Source of the DNA: Acholeplasma oculi
Lineage (GTDB): Bacteria; Bacillota_I; Bacilli_A; Acholeplasmatales; Acholeplasmataceae
Direction: 5' to 3'
DNA length: 64,000 bases
NCBI RefSeq assembly: GCF_900166985.1
Contig: NZ_FUZK01000002.1
Coordinates: forward strand, 124,001-188,000
The notes below the pieces were generated by a model that saw only the letters and a list, made by a program, of their open reading frames with translations, did not search any database and was not told the origin of the DNA. This document shows, in pieces, positions 54,409 to 63,382 of this stretch (within the stretch, counting starts at the first letter, position 1; each line of letters opens with the position of its first letter). The position numbers and the translations under genes were made by a program.

Positions 54409-54749
54409 TTAAAATCTTTTAACCAAATCATATACATGTTTAGCGGTTTCTATTGAATCATTATCAATACTTTGCATAAGCTGATCAAACTCTAAAGTAG
54501 TTATAGAAATATCTTTTCTATTTTTAATATGCTGAACCATAAAATATAACCATTCTATATCATGAATGTTATATTTTATAAGTACATCTGCTATAAACAA
54601 GAGATATTCCTTATATCTATTTAAAGGAATAGACAGTAAGTATTCATAAACCTTTTACTACCAGACCAGTTTAAATCTTGTAACCAAATGAAAAAGAGTG
54701 AATGTTTTAATCTTACTAAAGGACTATTGGGCTTAAGATTTTGATTCAT
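54409..54749 (-). pseudogene. Small gene with a single frameshift
   Basis: An ATG at 54749 behind AGGAGT opens a frame (LVRLKHSLFFIWLQDLNW) that stops soon after SKRFM. Slipping back one base at the TTT near 54651 joins it to YEYLLSIPLNRYKEYLLFIA and on to the frame ending at 54409 (AKHVYDLVKRF). The restored product is about 113 residues, helical and without a known family. A shorter reading starting at 54600 has no ribosome site and is the 3' part only. One extra T explains the break. Confidence 0.55.
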
Positions 54750-54869
54750 TTGATCGACTCCTATTTCCCATAATTGTAAGACTTTCTTTAAAACTTAGTT
54801 CATATAAATGATTATATAAAATAATCTTGATTTTATGTGTTAATTTGTTAATCCATTTTAATAAAAGAA

Positions 54870-54890
54870 CTAGATACAAATTGTATCTAG
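54870..54890 (-). terminator. Terminator after the 54.9-kb gene
   Basis: CTAGATACAA pairs with TTGTATCTAG and is followed on the minus strand by TTCTTTTATT. Confidence 0.7.
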
Positions 54891-54894
54891 CTCA

Positions 54895-55317
54895 TTAGTC
54901 TAATTTACTTACATCTTTATGTTGATACATGATTTTGGTTATATCCATACAAACATCTTCACAATCATTGATATATCCATAAATATATGTTTCTTTTTTA
55001 GTTTTAATTGTTACCTTACCCCAATGATATTGTAAACCTCTTGCAGTTGCTTTTCTATAAGAAACATCTAATATCTCATCAGGTTTTATAATGATTCCAT
55101 CATGTAAAATGAGTTCATTTTGCTCATTGATCATGATGGGTATACCTGGCGTTCTAAAATAGTCAATAACTATAAAAAAACTGATCAATGTTAGGACTAA
55201 CCCAATAATTAGATAATATATCTCATGGCTACCAAAGAATAAAAATAATAAACCTATAATACCTGTAATGACATATAATACACCCACGCCACTTGATCTG
55301 GTTGCTACTACTCTCAT
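54895..55317 (-). CDS. Small membrane protein with PH-like domain, paralogue of the 13-kb gene
   Basis: About 140 residues with two helices (VGVLYVITGIIGLLFLFF and YYLIIGLVLTLISFFIVI) and a beta-rich C-terminal domain. Its IKPDEILDVSYRKATARG and INDCEDVCMDITKIM align with the protein at 13044-13511. I choose ATG 55317; a GTG three codons earlier touches the AAAGGAT ribosome site. Function unknown; PH-like membrane proteins of this size are common in low-GC bacteria. Confidence 0.6.
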   Translation of the reverse strand: MRVVATRSSGVGVLYVITGIIGLLFLFFGSHEIYYLIIGLVLTLISFFIVIDYFRTPGIPIMINEQNELILHDGIIIKPDEILDVSYRKATARGLQYHWGKVTIKTKKETYIYGYINDCEDVCMDITKIMYQHKDVSKLD

Positions 55318-55400
55318 TAACCACACATCCTTTTATAGATATATTCTAGCATATCTATAAAATTTAAGTGGTAAATTTTATAATAGATAAGAATATAACC

Positions 55401-55751
55401 CTAAGGTTTGATATACGCATATCCTTCACTTTGTTTCTTAACAAGAAATACAACACCAGAAGGTACAATTTTTACAAACTCTAATAAATCCTCATTATTG
55501 ATTTGATTTGCTTTTAATGAATTATTACATGCAACAAAAGATACACCATTTGAAGATAACTCCTTCATTTCTATAATGTATGTATCGTTTGTTTCTTGAT
55601 TCAAATAACCATGTACAGCTTGACTGTTTGCTAAAACAATCACATCAATAGTTTCTTCTATAAATCCATTTAATAAGTTTCTAACATTTCCTAATAGTAA
55701 TTTCCATGGAGTCATTTCATCAATGTGAAATATTACTTTATAACTTAACAT
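55401..55751 (-). CDS. DsrE-family-like protein
   Basis: The 116-residue soluble protein shows the DsrE/F pattern: VIFHIDEMTPWKLLLGNVRN, a middle DVIVLANSQAVHGYLN strand, and FVACNNSLKAN, where a cysteine sits at the usual position after the third strand. It ends with a strand VPSGVVFLVKKQSEGYAYIK. DsrE proteins are small sulfur-handling or unknown-function proteins. The ATG follows GAAGGT. Confidence 0.65.
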   Translation of the reverse strand: MLSYKVIFHIDEMTPWKLLLGNVRNLLNGFIEETIDVIVLANSQAVHGYLNQETNDTYIIEMKELSSNGVSFVACNNSLKANQINNEDLLEFVKIVPSGVVFLVKKQSEGYAYIKP

Positions 55752-55806
55752 AGATATACCTTCTTTCTTATCATGATTATTTTATACCGATTTCTTCATA
55801 AATATT

Positions 55807-57324
55807 TTATGATGCTAAATATAAACCATCTTTTGATAATACATAGATTTCATCAAAGACAGATTCTATAAATGCTCGGTCATGAGATACAGCAAGTATA
55901 GCACCTTGAAAGTTTAGGAATAATTCATAGATTTCATCTTGATTTATAGGTGATATATTTCTTGTGGGTTCATCCAGTATCAATACATCGTATGTATTAG
56001 ATACTAAAACTAATAATAAAATTTTAAGTTTTGTTCCTTCGCTAATATCTTTAATCTTATAAAGCATCTCATCTCTTTTGAGCCCTAATGTACTAAGTAT
56101 TTGTCTAATCTTAGATTCTTGATATTTACTTTGATGACTAAGTACATAGTCTAAAACTGTTCTATCTTTATCCATGAAATCTAAATAGTCTTGACTGATA
56201 TATCCAACCTTAACAGATCTTTTTATCAATTTTTCATAAATATGTTTAATTAGAGTTGTTTTACCTACGCCGTTATGACCGGTAATGACTACTTTATCTG
56301 TTGCCGATAGTTTTAGTTTAACATGCGGTATCAGTACACCATTGGGTAAGCTAAAATCTATGATATCTAAATCCATGATTAATTTATTAGGATTAAACTT
56401 ACCTAAATCCTCAAAATAAATTGACATAGGCTCTTCTTTTTCAGGTATATCTATAAATGAATCTTTTTCTTTAAGATATCTTTTTTCTTGACTCTTTAAA
56501 CTCTTAATCTTTTTCTTTAGTAATCTACCTAATACCGGGTCTCTAACTGCCTGGTCTTGTTGATGTTCTACCTTTTGATAAATCTGTCTAAACTTATCCA
56601 TCTTCTTATTATAATCAGCTCTCTGTTTTCTAGCTACCATGAGGTCAGTTTCAAACTTTCTTAAATACTTTTCTTTATATGTTTTATAATCAACATTTAT
56701 AAAATAAGTTTTAGGTTTTGTTTTCTTATGAACTTGTTGTAGATGAATGATCCCTGTTGCAACATTTTCTAATAATCTTTGATCATGAGATATAAATAAT
56801 AAAGGGATTGTTGTATCCTTCATGAAGGATTCTAAAAACTCAATTGTCTCAAAATCCAAATCATTCGATGGTTCATCAAGTAATAACAAATCCGGACGAA
56901 TCATTAAACATTTAATGAGTCCTATTTTAACCCTTTCACCACCAGATAATGACTTTAGACTTCTATCTTTAAATGCATCATAGCTCAAATTAAACTGTAC
57001 AAATAGTTTATAAATAACATCTAGATAATGATATAAGTCTTCTGGGATATTTAATTCCAAAAATACTGTAACTGAAAGTGATTCATATTGATTTAAAATG
57101 TTTTGATTTAAATATGAAATCACTTTTGGTCGAATGATTTCACCTGTAACTGTAATATAATCTAATACTTCACCATAAATCGTGCTTAAAAGAGTGGATT
57201 TTCCACTCCCTTCACTGCCTATTATTGCAATCTTGTCCTCATCGTTTACGGTGAAAGATAAACCTTCAATCAAGACTAAGTCTTGTTGATGGTTTCTAAT
57301 AACTAATTCCTTTACGCTTAGCAT
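55807..57324 (-). CDS. ABC-F ATPase, possible antibiotic-resistance ribosome protection protein
   Basis: The 505-residue protein has two ABC domains and no membrane part. Domain 1: Walker A GSEGSGKST, signature LSGGERVK, Walker B LLLLDEPSNDLD. Domain 2: GHNGVGKTT, signature ISEGTKLK (an altered LSGGE), Walker B VLILDEPTRNI. The linker between them is long and basic (FRQIYQKVEHQQDQAVRD), as in ribosome-acting ABC-F proteins. The upstream leader peptide and hairpin are typical of drug-inducible members of the Vga/Lsa/Msr type. Drug specificity cannot be told. Confidence 0.82.
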   Translation of the reverse strand: MLSVKELVIRNHQQDLVLIEGLSFTVNDEDKIAIIGSEGSGKSTLLSTIYGEVLDYITVTGEIIRPKVISYLNQNILNQYESLSVTVFLELNIPEDLYHYLDVIYKLFVQFNLSYDAFKDRSLKSLSGGERVKIGLIKCLMIRPDLLLLDEPSNDLDFETIEFLESFMKDTTIPLLFISHDQRLLENVATGIIHLQQVHKKTKPKTYFINVDYKTYKEKYLRKFETDLMVARKQRADYNKKMDKFRQIYQKVEHQQDQAVRDPVLGRLLKKKIKSLKSQEKRYLKEKDSFIDIPEKEEPMSIYFEDLGKFNPNKLIMDLDIIDFSLPNGVLIPHVKLKLSATDKVVITGHNGVGKTTLIKHIYEKLIKRSVKVGYISQDYLDFMDKDRTVLDYVLSHQSKYQESKIRQILSTLGLKRDEMLYKIKDISEGTKLKILLLVLVSNTYDVLILDEPTRNISPINQDEIYELFLNFQGAILAVSHDRAFIESVFDEIYVLSKDGLYLAS

Positions 57325-57359
57325 CTTATTCTCCTTTTAGTGTATGATTGAGTTTATTA

Positions 57360-57383
57360 CCCACTAAAAGTATTTTTAGTAGG
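57360..57383 (-). promoter_or_regulatory. Attenuator hairpin before the ABC-F gene
   Basis: On the minus strand CCTACTAAAA pairs with TTTTAGTGGG around a four-base loop. One pair is G-U on the minus strand and would be a mismatch on the plus strand, which supports minus-strand function. It lies between the leader peptide and the ABC-F ribosome site. Confidence 0.55.
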
Positions 57384-57386
57384 TTA

Positions 57387-57404
57387 TTAGTTATTTTTGT
57401 ACAT
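57387..57404 (-). CDS. Leader peptide MYKNN
   Basis: A five-codon frame ATG TAC AAA AAT AAC TAA follows AGAGGTG by about five bases and precedes the attenuator hairpin. Stalling of a ribosome here by an antibiotic would change the folding of the downstream RNA. This is the usual control of inducible ABC-F genes; here it is inferred from position only. Confidence 0.5.
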   Translation of the reverse strand: MYKNN

Positions 57405-57425
57405 GGTTTCACCTCTTCTTTTTGT

Positions 57426-57434
57426 ATTATAACA
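57426..57434 (-). promoter_or_regulatory. Extended -10 promoter of the ABC-F transcript
   Basis: Minus-strand TGTTATAAT (TGn plus consensus -10), about 22 bases before the leader peptide start. The -35 is poor (TTGATA is spaced 20 bases away). Confidence 0.55.
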
Positions 57435-57484
57435 TATCGTTTAAAGAAACTTATCAATACGAATGAGTTCAATATGAATCTTAG

Positions 57485-58108
57485 TTATTTATTCTTATAG
57501 ATAAGGTCATACTTTCTTTTTACATAGGATTTAAATTCTTTTGGATCTAATAATAATTTTCTAATATCTTCTAACATCTTTTTTGTACGTTTTGTTTCTA
57601 GCCAAACTTGAAGATATCCATGCTCACCGTATTTTTCTACGATATGATTATATATATCTGGATACATCGCCTCAAATGACTCATTTTCTTTATATCTAAA
57701 CAGAATCGTTCGTTCAATAATTGTATCCATCGAATCCGAACGGTCTGCTTCAGCAATAATCTTTCCATAAATGGATCTTGGTGGATGTTTAGAACTTGCA
57801 CGGTGATCTTCTACTGCTTCTTTCATGATGATGATTTGTTCATTATTAAAATACTTGTTAATAAATGCATCATGAAATAACATCTCTCCTCCAATAATAT
57901 GATGTTTTTCTCTTTCAACAACTAACCCGACATCATGAAATGCTGCAATGGTATAAACCATGTCTAAATTTAGATCATAATCTCTTGCAATTTCTAATGA
58001 AATTTCAATCACATCATACACATGATTCCCACTGTGTGCTAAATCTAGTGTTTGATATTTTGGTAAAATTGTTGTTTCTATGTACTTTTTAAGTTCTTGA
58101 TTAATCAT
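57485..58108 (-). CDS. HD-domain phosphohydrolase
   Basis: The 207-residue protein has the HD-domain ligands H in LAHSGNHVYDV, HD in AAFHDVGLVVE, and downstream HH/E residues in REKHHIIGGEMLFHD, with DHRASS and AEADRSDSMD further on. HD proteins hydrolyse phosphate esters of nucleotides; this small stand-alone type is usually annotated as a metal-dependent phosphohydrolase. The substrate is unknown. No operon partner is visible. Confidence 0.8.
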   Translation of the reverse strand: MINQELKKYIETTILPKYQTLDLAHSGNHVYDVIEISLEIARDYDLNLDMVYTIAAFHDVGLVVEREKHHIIGGEMLFHDAFINKYFNNEQIIIMKEAVEDHRASSKHPPRSIYGKIIAEADRSDSMDTIIERTILFRYKENESFEAMYPDIYNHIVEKYGEHGYLQVWLETKRTKKMLEDIRKLLLDPKEFKSYVKRKYDLIYKNK

Positions 58109-58180
58109 TTATCATCGACTCCAATTTTTTTATAATTTTATTATACATGGATAAGCACATCATAGCCTTAAATATATAAA

Positions 58181-58206
58181 TACGCTCATCTTAAATGATG
58201 AGCGTA
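58181..58206. terminator. Terminator after the M42 peptidase gene
   Basis: A ten-base-pair stem TACGCTCATC / GATGAGCGTA has TCTTTTTTTT on the plus side and ATTTATATATTT on the minus side. It follows the stop at 58232. Confidence 0.75.
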
Positions 58207-58231
58207 ATCTTTTTTTTGTATTTTTAATACT

Positions 58232-59266
58232 TTATTTCATTAAGTATAAATAAATTAATTTCAACGTATTTTCAATACCTTTGATATGTGTTCTTTCCAT
58301 ACCGTGAGATGCACTGACTCCACTACCAATTAATGCACCTTTCATATCAACACCAGCTCTTCTTGCAGCACCTACGTCACTTCCGTAAAATGGAAATATA
58401 TCGACAGTATAATCTAGTTTATTGTCTTTTGCTAAATTGATGAGTCTTGTTGTTAATTCATAATCATAAGGTCCACCAGAATCTTTTGCACATATTGATA
58501 CTGCATATTCACTACCTGCTAAATCCAGTCCAATACATCCCATATCAAGTGTTACAAATTCACTAATTCTTGAATCTACAATAGATGCACCGTGTCCTAC
58601 TTCTTCATAGGTTACAAAATAAATTAATGTATCATGTTTGAATTTTAATTGGTGTTCAGATGCATATTTAAGTAACATCAATAAAATAACAACCGATGCT
58701 TTATCATCCACAAATCTAGTTTTTAAAAAGCCTGTATCTGTTACAGTATATTTTGTATCATAAGCAACAATATCACCATTTTGAATTCCTAGTTTTAATA
58801 CATCGTCTTTAGAATGAACTTCTAAATCTAGCCTAACTTCTAATTCATCAATCTCTCTAGATTTTGTATTTGCATCTTTATAGACATGGACAGCTGCAGA
58901 AGTCGATAGGATCGTACCCGTATACTTCCTACCATCTCTTGTATAGATCGTGCAATACTCACTATCTAAAGTAGGGGTAATAGGTCCTCCTAAAGTTGTA
59001 AGTGCTAATTTACCATTAGGTTTAATGGATCTTACCATTAATCCTAATGTATCACAGTGTGCTGAAGTTGCAACAACCTTAGATGAATCGATTCCTTTAA
59101 TCGATACCTCTAAGGCACCACTATTTAAAATTCTTGTTGTATAACCATATGAATCCACATAACCTTTAACTAAGCTAATAATGTTTTCTGTATAGCCTGT
59201 AGGTGAATCACATTTAAATACTTCTTCCGCAAGTTGTTTAAAATCATTCATATTCAATTTAATCAT
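58232..59266 (-). CDS. M42 family metallo-aminopeptidase
   Basis: The 344-residue protein has the M42 zinc ligands and neighbours: SAHCDTLGLMVRS (first His), FVDDKASVVILL (bridging Asp), VTYEEVGHGAS (catalytic Glu and Glu ligand), LDMGCIG and the last His in SGVSASHGMER. These cytosolic enzymes form large dodecamers that trim amino acids from peptides (glutamyl/deblocking aminopeptidase type). The ATG follows GGAGG by eight bases. It lies 94 bases after the amino-acid transporter operon on the same strand. Confidence 0.9.
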   Translation of the reverse strand: MIKLNMNDFKQLAEEVFKCDSPTGYTENIISLVKGYVDSYGYTTRILNSGALEVSIKGIDSSKVVATSAHCDTLGLMVRSIKPNGKLALTTLGGPITPTLDSEYCTIYTRDGRKYTGTILSTSAAVHVYKDANTKSREIDELEVRLDLEVHSKDDVLKLGIQNGDIVAYDTKYTVTDTGFLKTRFVDDKASVVILLMLLKYASEHQLKFKHDTLIYFVTYEEVGHGASIVDSRISEFVTLDMGCIGLDLAGSEYAVSICAKDSGGPYDYELTTRLINLAKDNKLDYTVDIFPFYGSDVGAARRAGVDMKGALIGSGVSASHGMERTHIKGIENTLKLIYLYLMK

Positions 59267-59360
59267 GACAAGAAACCTCCATTTATCTTACTTAATTATA
59301 ACAGTTATTCTAATAAAATGGATTCATTTATCAGATAACTATCTAACTATTATAAATCCT

Positions 59361-60089
59361 TTAAAATCTTTTTAAAAAGCTCTTTGTACGTTCTTCTTTA
59401 GGTTGATTAAAGATTTGTTTAGGAGATCCTTCTTCTACAATATAGCCTTGGTCCATAAAAATGATTCGATTGGATACTTCTTTAGCAAACTGCATTTCGT
59501 GTGTGACAATAATCATTGTCATACCCTCATGGACTAAATCCTTCATGACTTGTAATACTTCACCGGTTAATTCAGGATCCAGTGCAGAAGTTGGTTCATC
59601 AAACAACATAATCGAAGGATTCATACATAAAGCTCTAGCAATTGCTACCCTTTGTTTTTGGCCACCTGATAATGTATCAATACGCTTATATGCAAAATCT
59701 TTTAAGCCCACTTTATCTAGGAATTTTAATGCTAAAAGATTGGCATCTTCTTTTGTCATGTTGAGTAATTTGATGGGTGCAAGTGTACAGTTTTCAATGA
59801 CATTTTTATTGTTAAATAAATTAAAGGATTGGAAAACCATACCTATCTTCATTCTTAAAGCATCTAGATTGGTTGTAGGATCCATTAAGTCATTTTCATT
59901 AAATATGATTTGACCACTATCCGGTTCATTTAATAAATTTAAACATCTAAGTAGCGTTGTTTTACCACTACCTGATGAACCAATGATAGTTACAACATCA
60001 CCTTCATTAATTTTTAGATTAATATCCTTTAAAACATGATGATTGCCAAAGTGTTTGGATAAATTCTTAACTTCTAATATTTTACGCAT
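59361..60089 (-). CDS. Amino-acid (probably lysine) ABC transporter ATP-binding protein
   Basis: The 242-residue ATPase has Walker [22 protein letters not shown], signature LSGGQKQR, Walker [14 protein letters not shown] and switch His in IVTHEMQ. It overlaps the fused binding-protein/permease gene by eight bases. It belongs to the GlnQ/HisP polar amino-acid family. Lysine specificity is inferred from the riboswitch of the operon. Confidence 0.9.
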   Translation of the reverse strand: MRKILEVKNLSKHFGNHHVLKDINLKINEGDVVTIIGSSGSGKTTLLRCLNLLNEPDSGQIIFNENDLMDPTTNLDALRMKIGMVFQSFNLFNNKNVIENCTLAPIKLLNMTKEDANLLALKFLDKVGLKDFAYKRIDTLSGGQKQRVAIARALCMNPSIMLFDEPTSALDPELTGEVLQVMKDLVHEGMTMIIVTHEMQFAKEVSNRIIFMDQGYIVEEGSPKQIFNQPKEERTKSFLKRF

Positions 60090-61620
60090 GTTTCATGTCC
60101 TTTCCACGTTGACGATTTTCTAAATGATTTACAGCAATAGAAGTTATTCCAGTTAATACTAAATAAATGATTGCTGTAATGATAAACGGTGTGACAGTAT
60201 CATAAGTTGCACCTACCACTTGACGGGTTGCATTAAATAAGTCCAGTACACCAATAACACTTAATACTGCTGTATCTTTTAAATTAACAATAAACTCATT
60301 TCCTATAGCTGGTAATGCATTTTTAATTGCTTGAGGATAAACAATATAGATTAATGATTTTATTCTTGAAAACCCGAGTGATCTTGCTGCCTCCATTTGA
60401 CCTTTATCGATTGCATTCATACTACCACGTAGTATTTCAGCAATATATGCGGATGTATTTAATATGACAATGATCAATCCAGCAGATAATGGCGTCCACC
60501 AAGTCAGATTCGTTATAAGTTTTACACCATAGTAAAAAATCATTGCTTGAACAATCATTGGTGTTCCTCTAAATAAAACAATATAAACAGTTGCTAAACC
60601 ATTAGTGATACGTTTAATCATTACTTTGATAAATGAATCTCTTTTTATATCTACTACTTGAGTTCTTGCAGCAACAAATACTAACGATAACATAAACCCA
60701 CCAAATGTACCTGCAATTGCTAATAATAAGGTAATACCAACACCTTGTACAAATAAAGAAAGATACTTCATTATTAGACCAAAAAGGTTTAAATCTGATT
60801 CGTTATTTCTATCGACTGCTTGTAACATCATTTCATTTCTTGTTTCTACACTAATTTGACTCAGTGCACTATTAATTTCATTTAATAAATCCGTATCTGT
60901 TTTTCTCATACCAACAGATACTGTAATATCTTCTTCTGCAGATGTAAATCCAAATCCCTCATCAAATTTAACAATTGCTAAAGAAGGATTTGATTTGACT
61001 ACAGACTCAGCAACTGGAAGTTCAGCAACAAATGCATCCGATACATTGGTTATCACGGATGCCACTAAATTGCTATATGCATCCAGTGGTATTTGATGCA
61101 CAACATTTTCTATTTGTGGGATTAAATCATCATAGAGTGTTCCTCTTTGAGCAACCACACTCGATCCATTAAAATCAGATAATTTTGTTGCATTCGCATA
61201 AATAGATGATTGTTTAACAACCATCACTATCTCAGAACGATAATATTCATCACTAAAATTGATTTGAAGTTGACGTTCACTCGTTGGACTCATTCCAGCG
61301 ATAATCACATCAATTTCTCCACTATTTAAAGCAGGAATGAGTCCGTCCCATTCGATTGCTTTAATAACAAGATTACGGTTCATAATGTCTGCTAATGCTT
61401 TAGACATCTGAACATCATATCCATCCACATGTGAACCTGGTTGATTACTAATTGGATATGAGTAATCACTAATGTTTGTTACTGTCCAGTTAAATGGCGC
61501 ATAAGCAGCCTCTAAACCTACAACTAGGTCCTCTCTTAAGTCATTATTTGTTTGTTCCGTACAAGCAAATAATGTGATACTCATTATCAATATAATAATT
61601 AGTGTTAATATTTTTTTCAT
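60082..61620 (-). CDS. Amino-acid ABC transporter, fused substrate-binding lipoprotein and permease
   Basis: The 512-residue protein starts with a lipoprotein signal ending TLFAC (Cys20). A family 3 binding domain lies at about 33-270, with [12 protein letters not shown] and [16 protein letters not shown]. The permease domain is at about 285-505 ([20 protein letters not shown]), with the coupling loop [20 protein letters not shown]. Fused SBP-permease proteins are known in Firmicutes. The L-box lysine riboswitch in the leader indicates lysine as substrate and repression when lysine is plentiful. Confidence 0.9.
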   Translation of the reverse strand: MKKILTLIIILIMSITLFACTEQTNNDLREDLVVGLEAAYAPFNWTVTNISDYSYPISNQPGSHVDGYDVQMSKALADIMNRNLVIKAIEWDGLIPALNSGEIDVIIAGMSPTSERQLQINFSDEYYRSEIVMVVKQSSIYANATKLSDFNGSSVVAQRGTLYDDLIPQIENVVHQIPLDAYSNLVASVITNVSDAFVAELPVAESVVKSNPSLAIVKFDEGFGFTSAEEDITVSVGMRKTDTDLLNEINSALSQISVETRNEMMLQAVDRNNESDLNLFGLIMKYLSLFVQGVGITLLLAIAGTFGGFMLSLVFVAARTQVVDIKRDSFIKVMIKRITNGLATVYIVLFRGTPMIVQAMIFYYGVKLITNLTWWTPLSAGLIIVILNTSAYIAEILRGSMNAIDKGQMEAARSLGFSRIKSLIYIVYPQAIKNALPAIGNEFIVNLKDTAVLSVIGVLDLFNATRQVVGATYDTVTPFIITAIIYLVLTGITSIAVNHLENRQRGKDMKHA

Positions 61621-61646
61621 GTCATACCACTTTCTATTTTTTTTAC

Positions 61647-61673
61647 AAAAAAAAACGCCAAGAAGAGCGTTTT
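61647..61673 (-). terminator. Terminator of the lysine riboswitch
   Basis: AAAACGC pairs with GCGTTTT around an eight-base loop and is followed on the minus strand by nine T. It stands between the aptamer and the transporter start, as in transcription-terminating L-boxes. Confidence 0.85.
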
Positions 61674-61690
61674 ATTATTATATAGATTAT

Positions 61691-61844
61691 AATAGCTCCT
61701 CTACTCTCGTAGGAGTGTTATTGGTATTCTCAATAACCCCATAAATAATTAATGTCTTAATTATTTATTCGGCGACTTATGCCTTTCAAGTGGTTCATTG
61801 CCTACCGGCTCCCCACTCTAATCTTCAAAAATCGCACCTCTATT
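61691..61844 (-). promoter_or_regulatory. Lysine riboswitch (L-box)
   Basis: On the minus strand the RNA starts AATAGAGGTGCG and ends GAGGAGCTATT, which form P1. It contains GGGGAGCCGG and the AAGTCGCCGAA core, followed by an AT-rich hairpin (AAATAATTAAG...TTAATTATTT) and a GTTATTG/CAATAAC hairpin. These are the conserved L-box elements in order. It controls the two-gene amino-acid transporter. Confidence 0.87.
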
Positions 61845-61863
61845 TATATTTAATTGCAACAAC

Positions 61864-61891
61864 ATTATAATATAATATGTTTTTTTGTCAA
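61864..61891 (-). promoter_or_regulatory. Promoter of the lysine riboswitch operon
   Basis: Minus-strand -35 TTGACA (61891-61886), 16-base spacer and -10 TATAAT (61869-61864), about 20 bases before the aptamer. Confidence 0.85.
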
Positions 61892-62125
61892 CCAAAGTTA
61901 TTATATTAATGTATATAATGTGAGAAATATCAATCAAAATAATTAGTTTCTGGTTATTTTTAAACTACTTTTATCCTAAGTATATACTATAAATATACTA
62001 TTTAATGATCCTTAGAAACTGGTATGTAAGTCATGATTAAAAACCCATGTATCTATATATGGTACAATAACTAAAAAGAACCTGATGCACAAGAAATCAA
62101 CAGTTCAAAAATTAAGGAGACTAAA

Positions 62126-62431
62126 ATGAGTAAGTTCAGTTTATTTGGCAAGTTTACAGTACAAGAAGGCAAACGTGACACTATGGTTGAAATATTGTTA
62201 GAGGCAGCTTCATCAATGAAGAATCTCTTAGAATGTGAAATATATCTTGTAAATACTTCTAAAGATGAACCCAATACAGTCTATGTTTATGAAGTATGGA
62301 GTAATAAAAATGCACATCAGGAATCTTTAACACTTGAGTCTACTCAAACATTAATAAAACGTGCCAAACCCATCATTACAAGTATGGAAAGAATTAGCAC
62401 ATTAGAAACAATAGGTGGAAAAGGTATTTGA
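62126..62431 (+). CDS. Antibiotic biosynthesis monooxygenase (ABM) domain protein
   Basis: The 101-residue protein is one ferredoxin-like ABM domain: SLFGKFTVQEGKRDTMVEI, CEIYLVNTSKDEPNTVYVYE and EVWSNKNAHQESL. The family includes small dimeric monooxygenases and quinone- or heme-related enzymes, so the substrate is open. The ATG follows AAGGAG. It is monocistronic and convergent with the MerR gene. The upstream 200 bases hold only its leader and the riboswitch promoter on the other strand. Confidence 0.8.
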   Translation: MSKFSLFGKFTVQEGKRDTMVEILLEAASSMKNLLECEIYLVNTSKDEPNTVYVYEVWSNKNAHQESLTLESTQTLIKRAKPIITSMERISTLETIGGKGI

Positions 62432-62464
62432 ACAGCTTTTTAATTAGTCCAAGATTGTTATAAC

Positions 62465-62497
62465 AGAAGAACCGTCTTTCAAAAAGACGGTTCTTCT
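62465..62497. terminator. Bidirectional terminator between ABM and MerR genes
   Basis: A 15-base-pair stem AGAAGAACCGTCTTT / AAAGACGGTTCTTCT with a three-base loop lies between the convergent genes. Confidence 0.8.
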
Positions 62498-62556
62498 TAT
62501 AGTATCTGCATAAACCTTTAATTTAAATATCTATTCAAATTTAGTTAACAGTATCA

Positions 62557-63333
62557 TTATTTTTGTTTGATGTTTAGAATGATTTCTTCTTGTACGACTT
62601 CTTTAAGTAATTCAGCAAGTCCTACTCCATGTTGATCATAATACTTTTTAAAGCGTGGATCATTTACATACATATCTACTAAATTAAAATGTGCTTCACT
62701 ATCATATTTACCATTCCATGCCATTGTAAGCCATTCTTTGTGGGTAACAAAAGCTTTTTTTCTTAGTTCTTTATGAGATGAATCATTCTTTAATACAATA
62801 AGTATTTCTATAAGATTGGATGCTAATTTATTAAATTCATCAAAATCACCCTTAGAAAAGTTCTTAAATGCTTTCTTTGATGCTTCATAAGCATCAATAC
62901 CCCAGCGATTTATAACTTCATCTTTATAGTTCGTTTCATTTTCAGTAATCATTTGATCCTTTAAACCTTCAAACTTATCATTGTCATTCATTGCGACTTC
63001 TCCTTTCATTGATCGGATGGTTGTCTCTACATTATGAATAATAGTCTCTATTTGATTCTTTTTACTATGTAATGAGTTTAAATGATTTTCTAACATTTTC
63101 AAACGTTTAGATTCATTGATATCTTTTAACATGATTTCTATGCTTTCTAAATCAAACCCCATTGTTTTAAGGATTAAGATATGCTGCAGCTTATTGACTT
63201 CTTTTTCTGTATAAACACGGTAATTAGAATCCTTAATACGTATAGCCTTTAGTAAACCTATTTCATCATAATATCTTAATGTTCTTGAACTAATGCCTGC
63301 TAGCTTGGCTAGTTCACTTATTTTATATGCCAT
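62557..63333 (-). CDS. MerR-family regulator with TipAS drug-binding domain
   Basis: The 258-residue protein has an N-terminal MerR helix-turn-helix and wing (ELAKLAGISSRTLRYYDEIG, RVYTEKEVNKLQHILILK). A dimerisation coiled coil follows (about 75-110), then a C-terminal TipAS domain with WGIDAYEASKKAFKNFS and HKEWLTMAWNGKYD. TipA proteins bind thiopeptides or other drugs and activate promoters with a long spacer. Its own promoter has the 19-base spacer, so it is probably self-activated. No efflux gene is next to it on this side. Confidence 0.88.
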   Translation of the reverse strand: MAYKISELAKLAGISSRTLRYYDEIGLLKAIRIKDSNYRVYTEKEVNKLQHILILKTMGFDLESIEIMLKDINESKRLKMLENHLNSLHSKKNQIETIIHNVETTIRSMKGEVAMNDNDKFEGLKDQMITENETNYKDEVINRWGIDAYEASKKAFKNFSKGDFDEFNKLASNLIEILIVLKNDSSHKELRKKAFVTHKEWLTMAWNGKYDSEAHFNLVDMYVNDPRFKKYYDQHGVGLAELLKEVVQEEIILNIKQK

Positions 63334-63351
63334 TTAACCACCACCAGCTTT

Positions 63352-63382
63352 ATTATAAACCTTTACGCTGCGTCAATGTCAA
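63352..63382 (-). promoter_or_regulatory. MerR-type promoter with 19-bp spacer
   Basis: Minus-strand -35 TTGACA (63382-63377) and -10 TATAAT (63357-63352) are separated by 19 bases. The spacer contains the dyad TTGACGC-A-GCGTAAA. The overlong spacer with a centred dyad is the hallmark of promoters twisted open by MerR-family activators. Confidence 0.8.

Noticed and set aside
54409-54600. Stand-alone 63-residue gene
   Set aside because: No ribosome site; the frame continues upstream and is better explained as the 3' part of a frameshifted gene.
59461-59913. Plus-strand 150-residue frame opposite the ABC ATPase
   Set aside because: Antisense shadow of a gene with complete ABC motifs.
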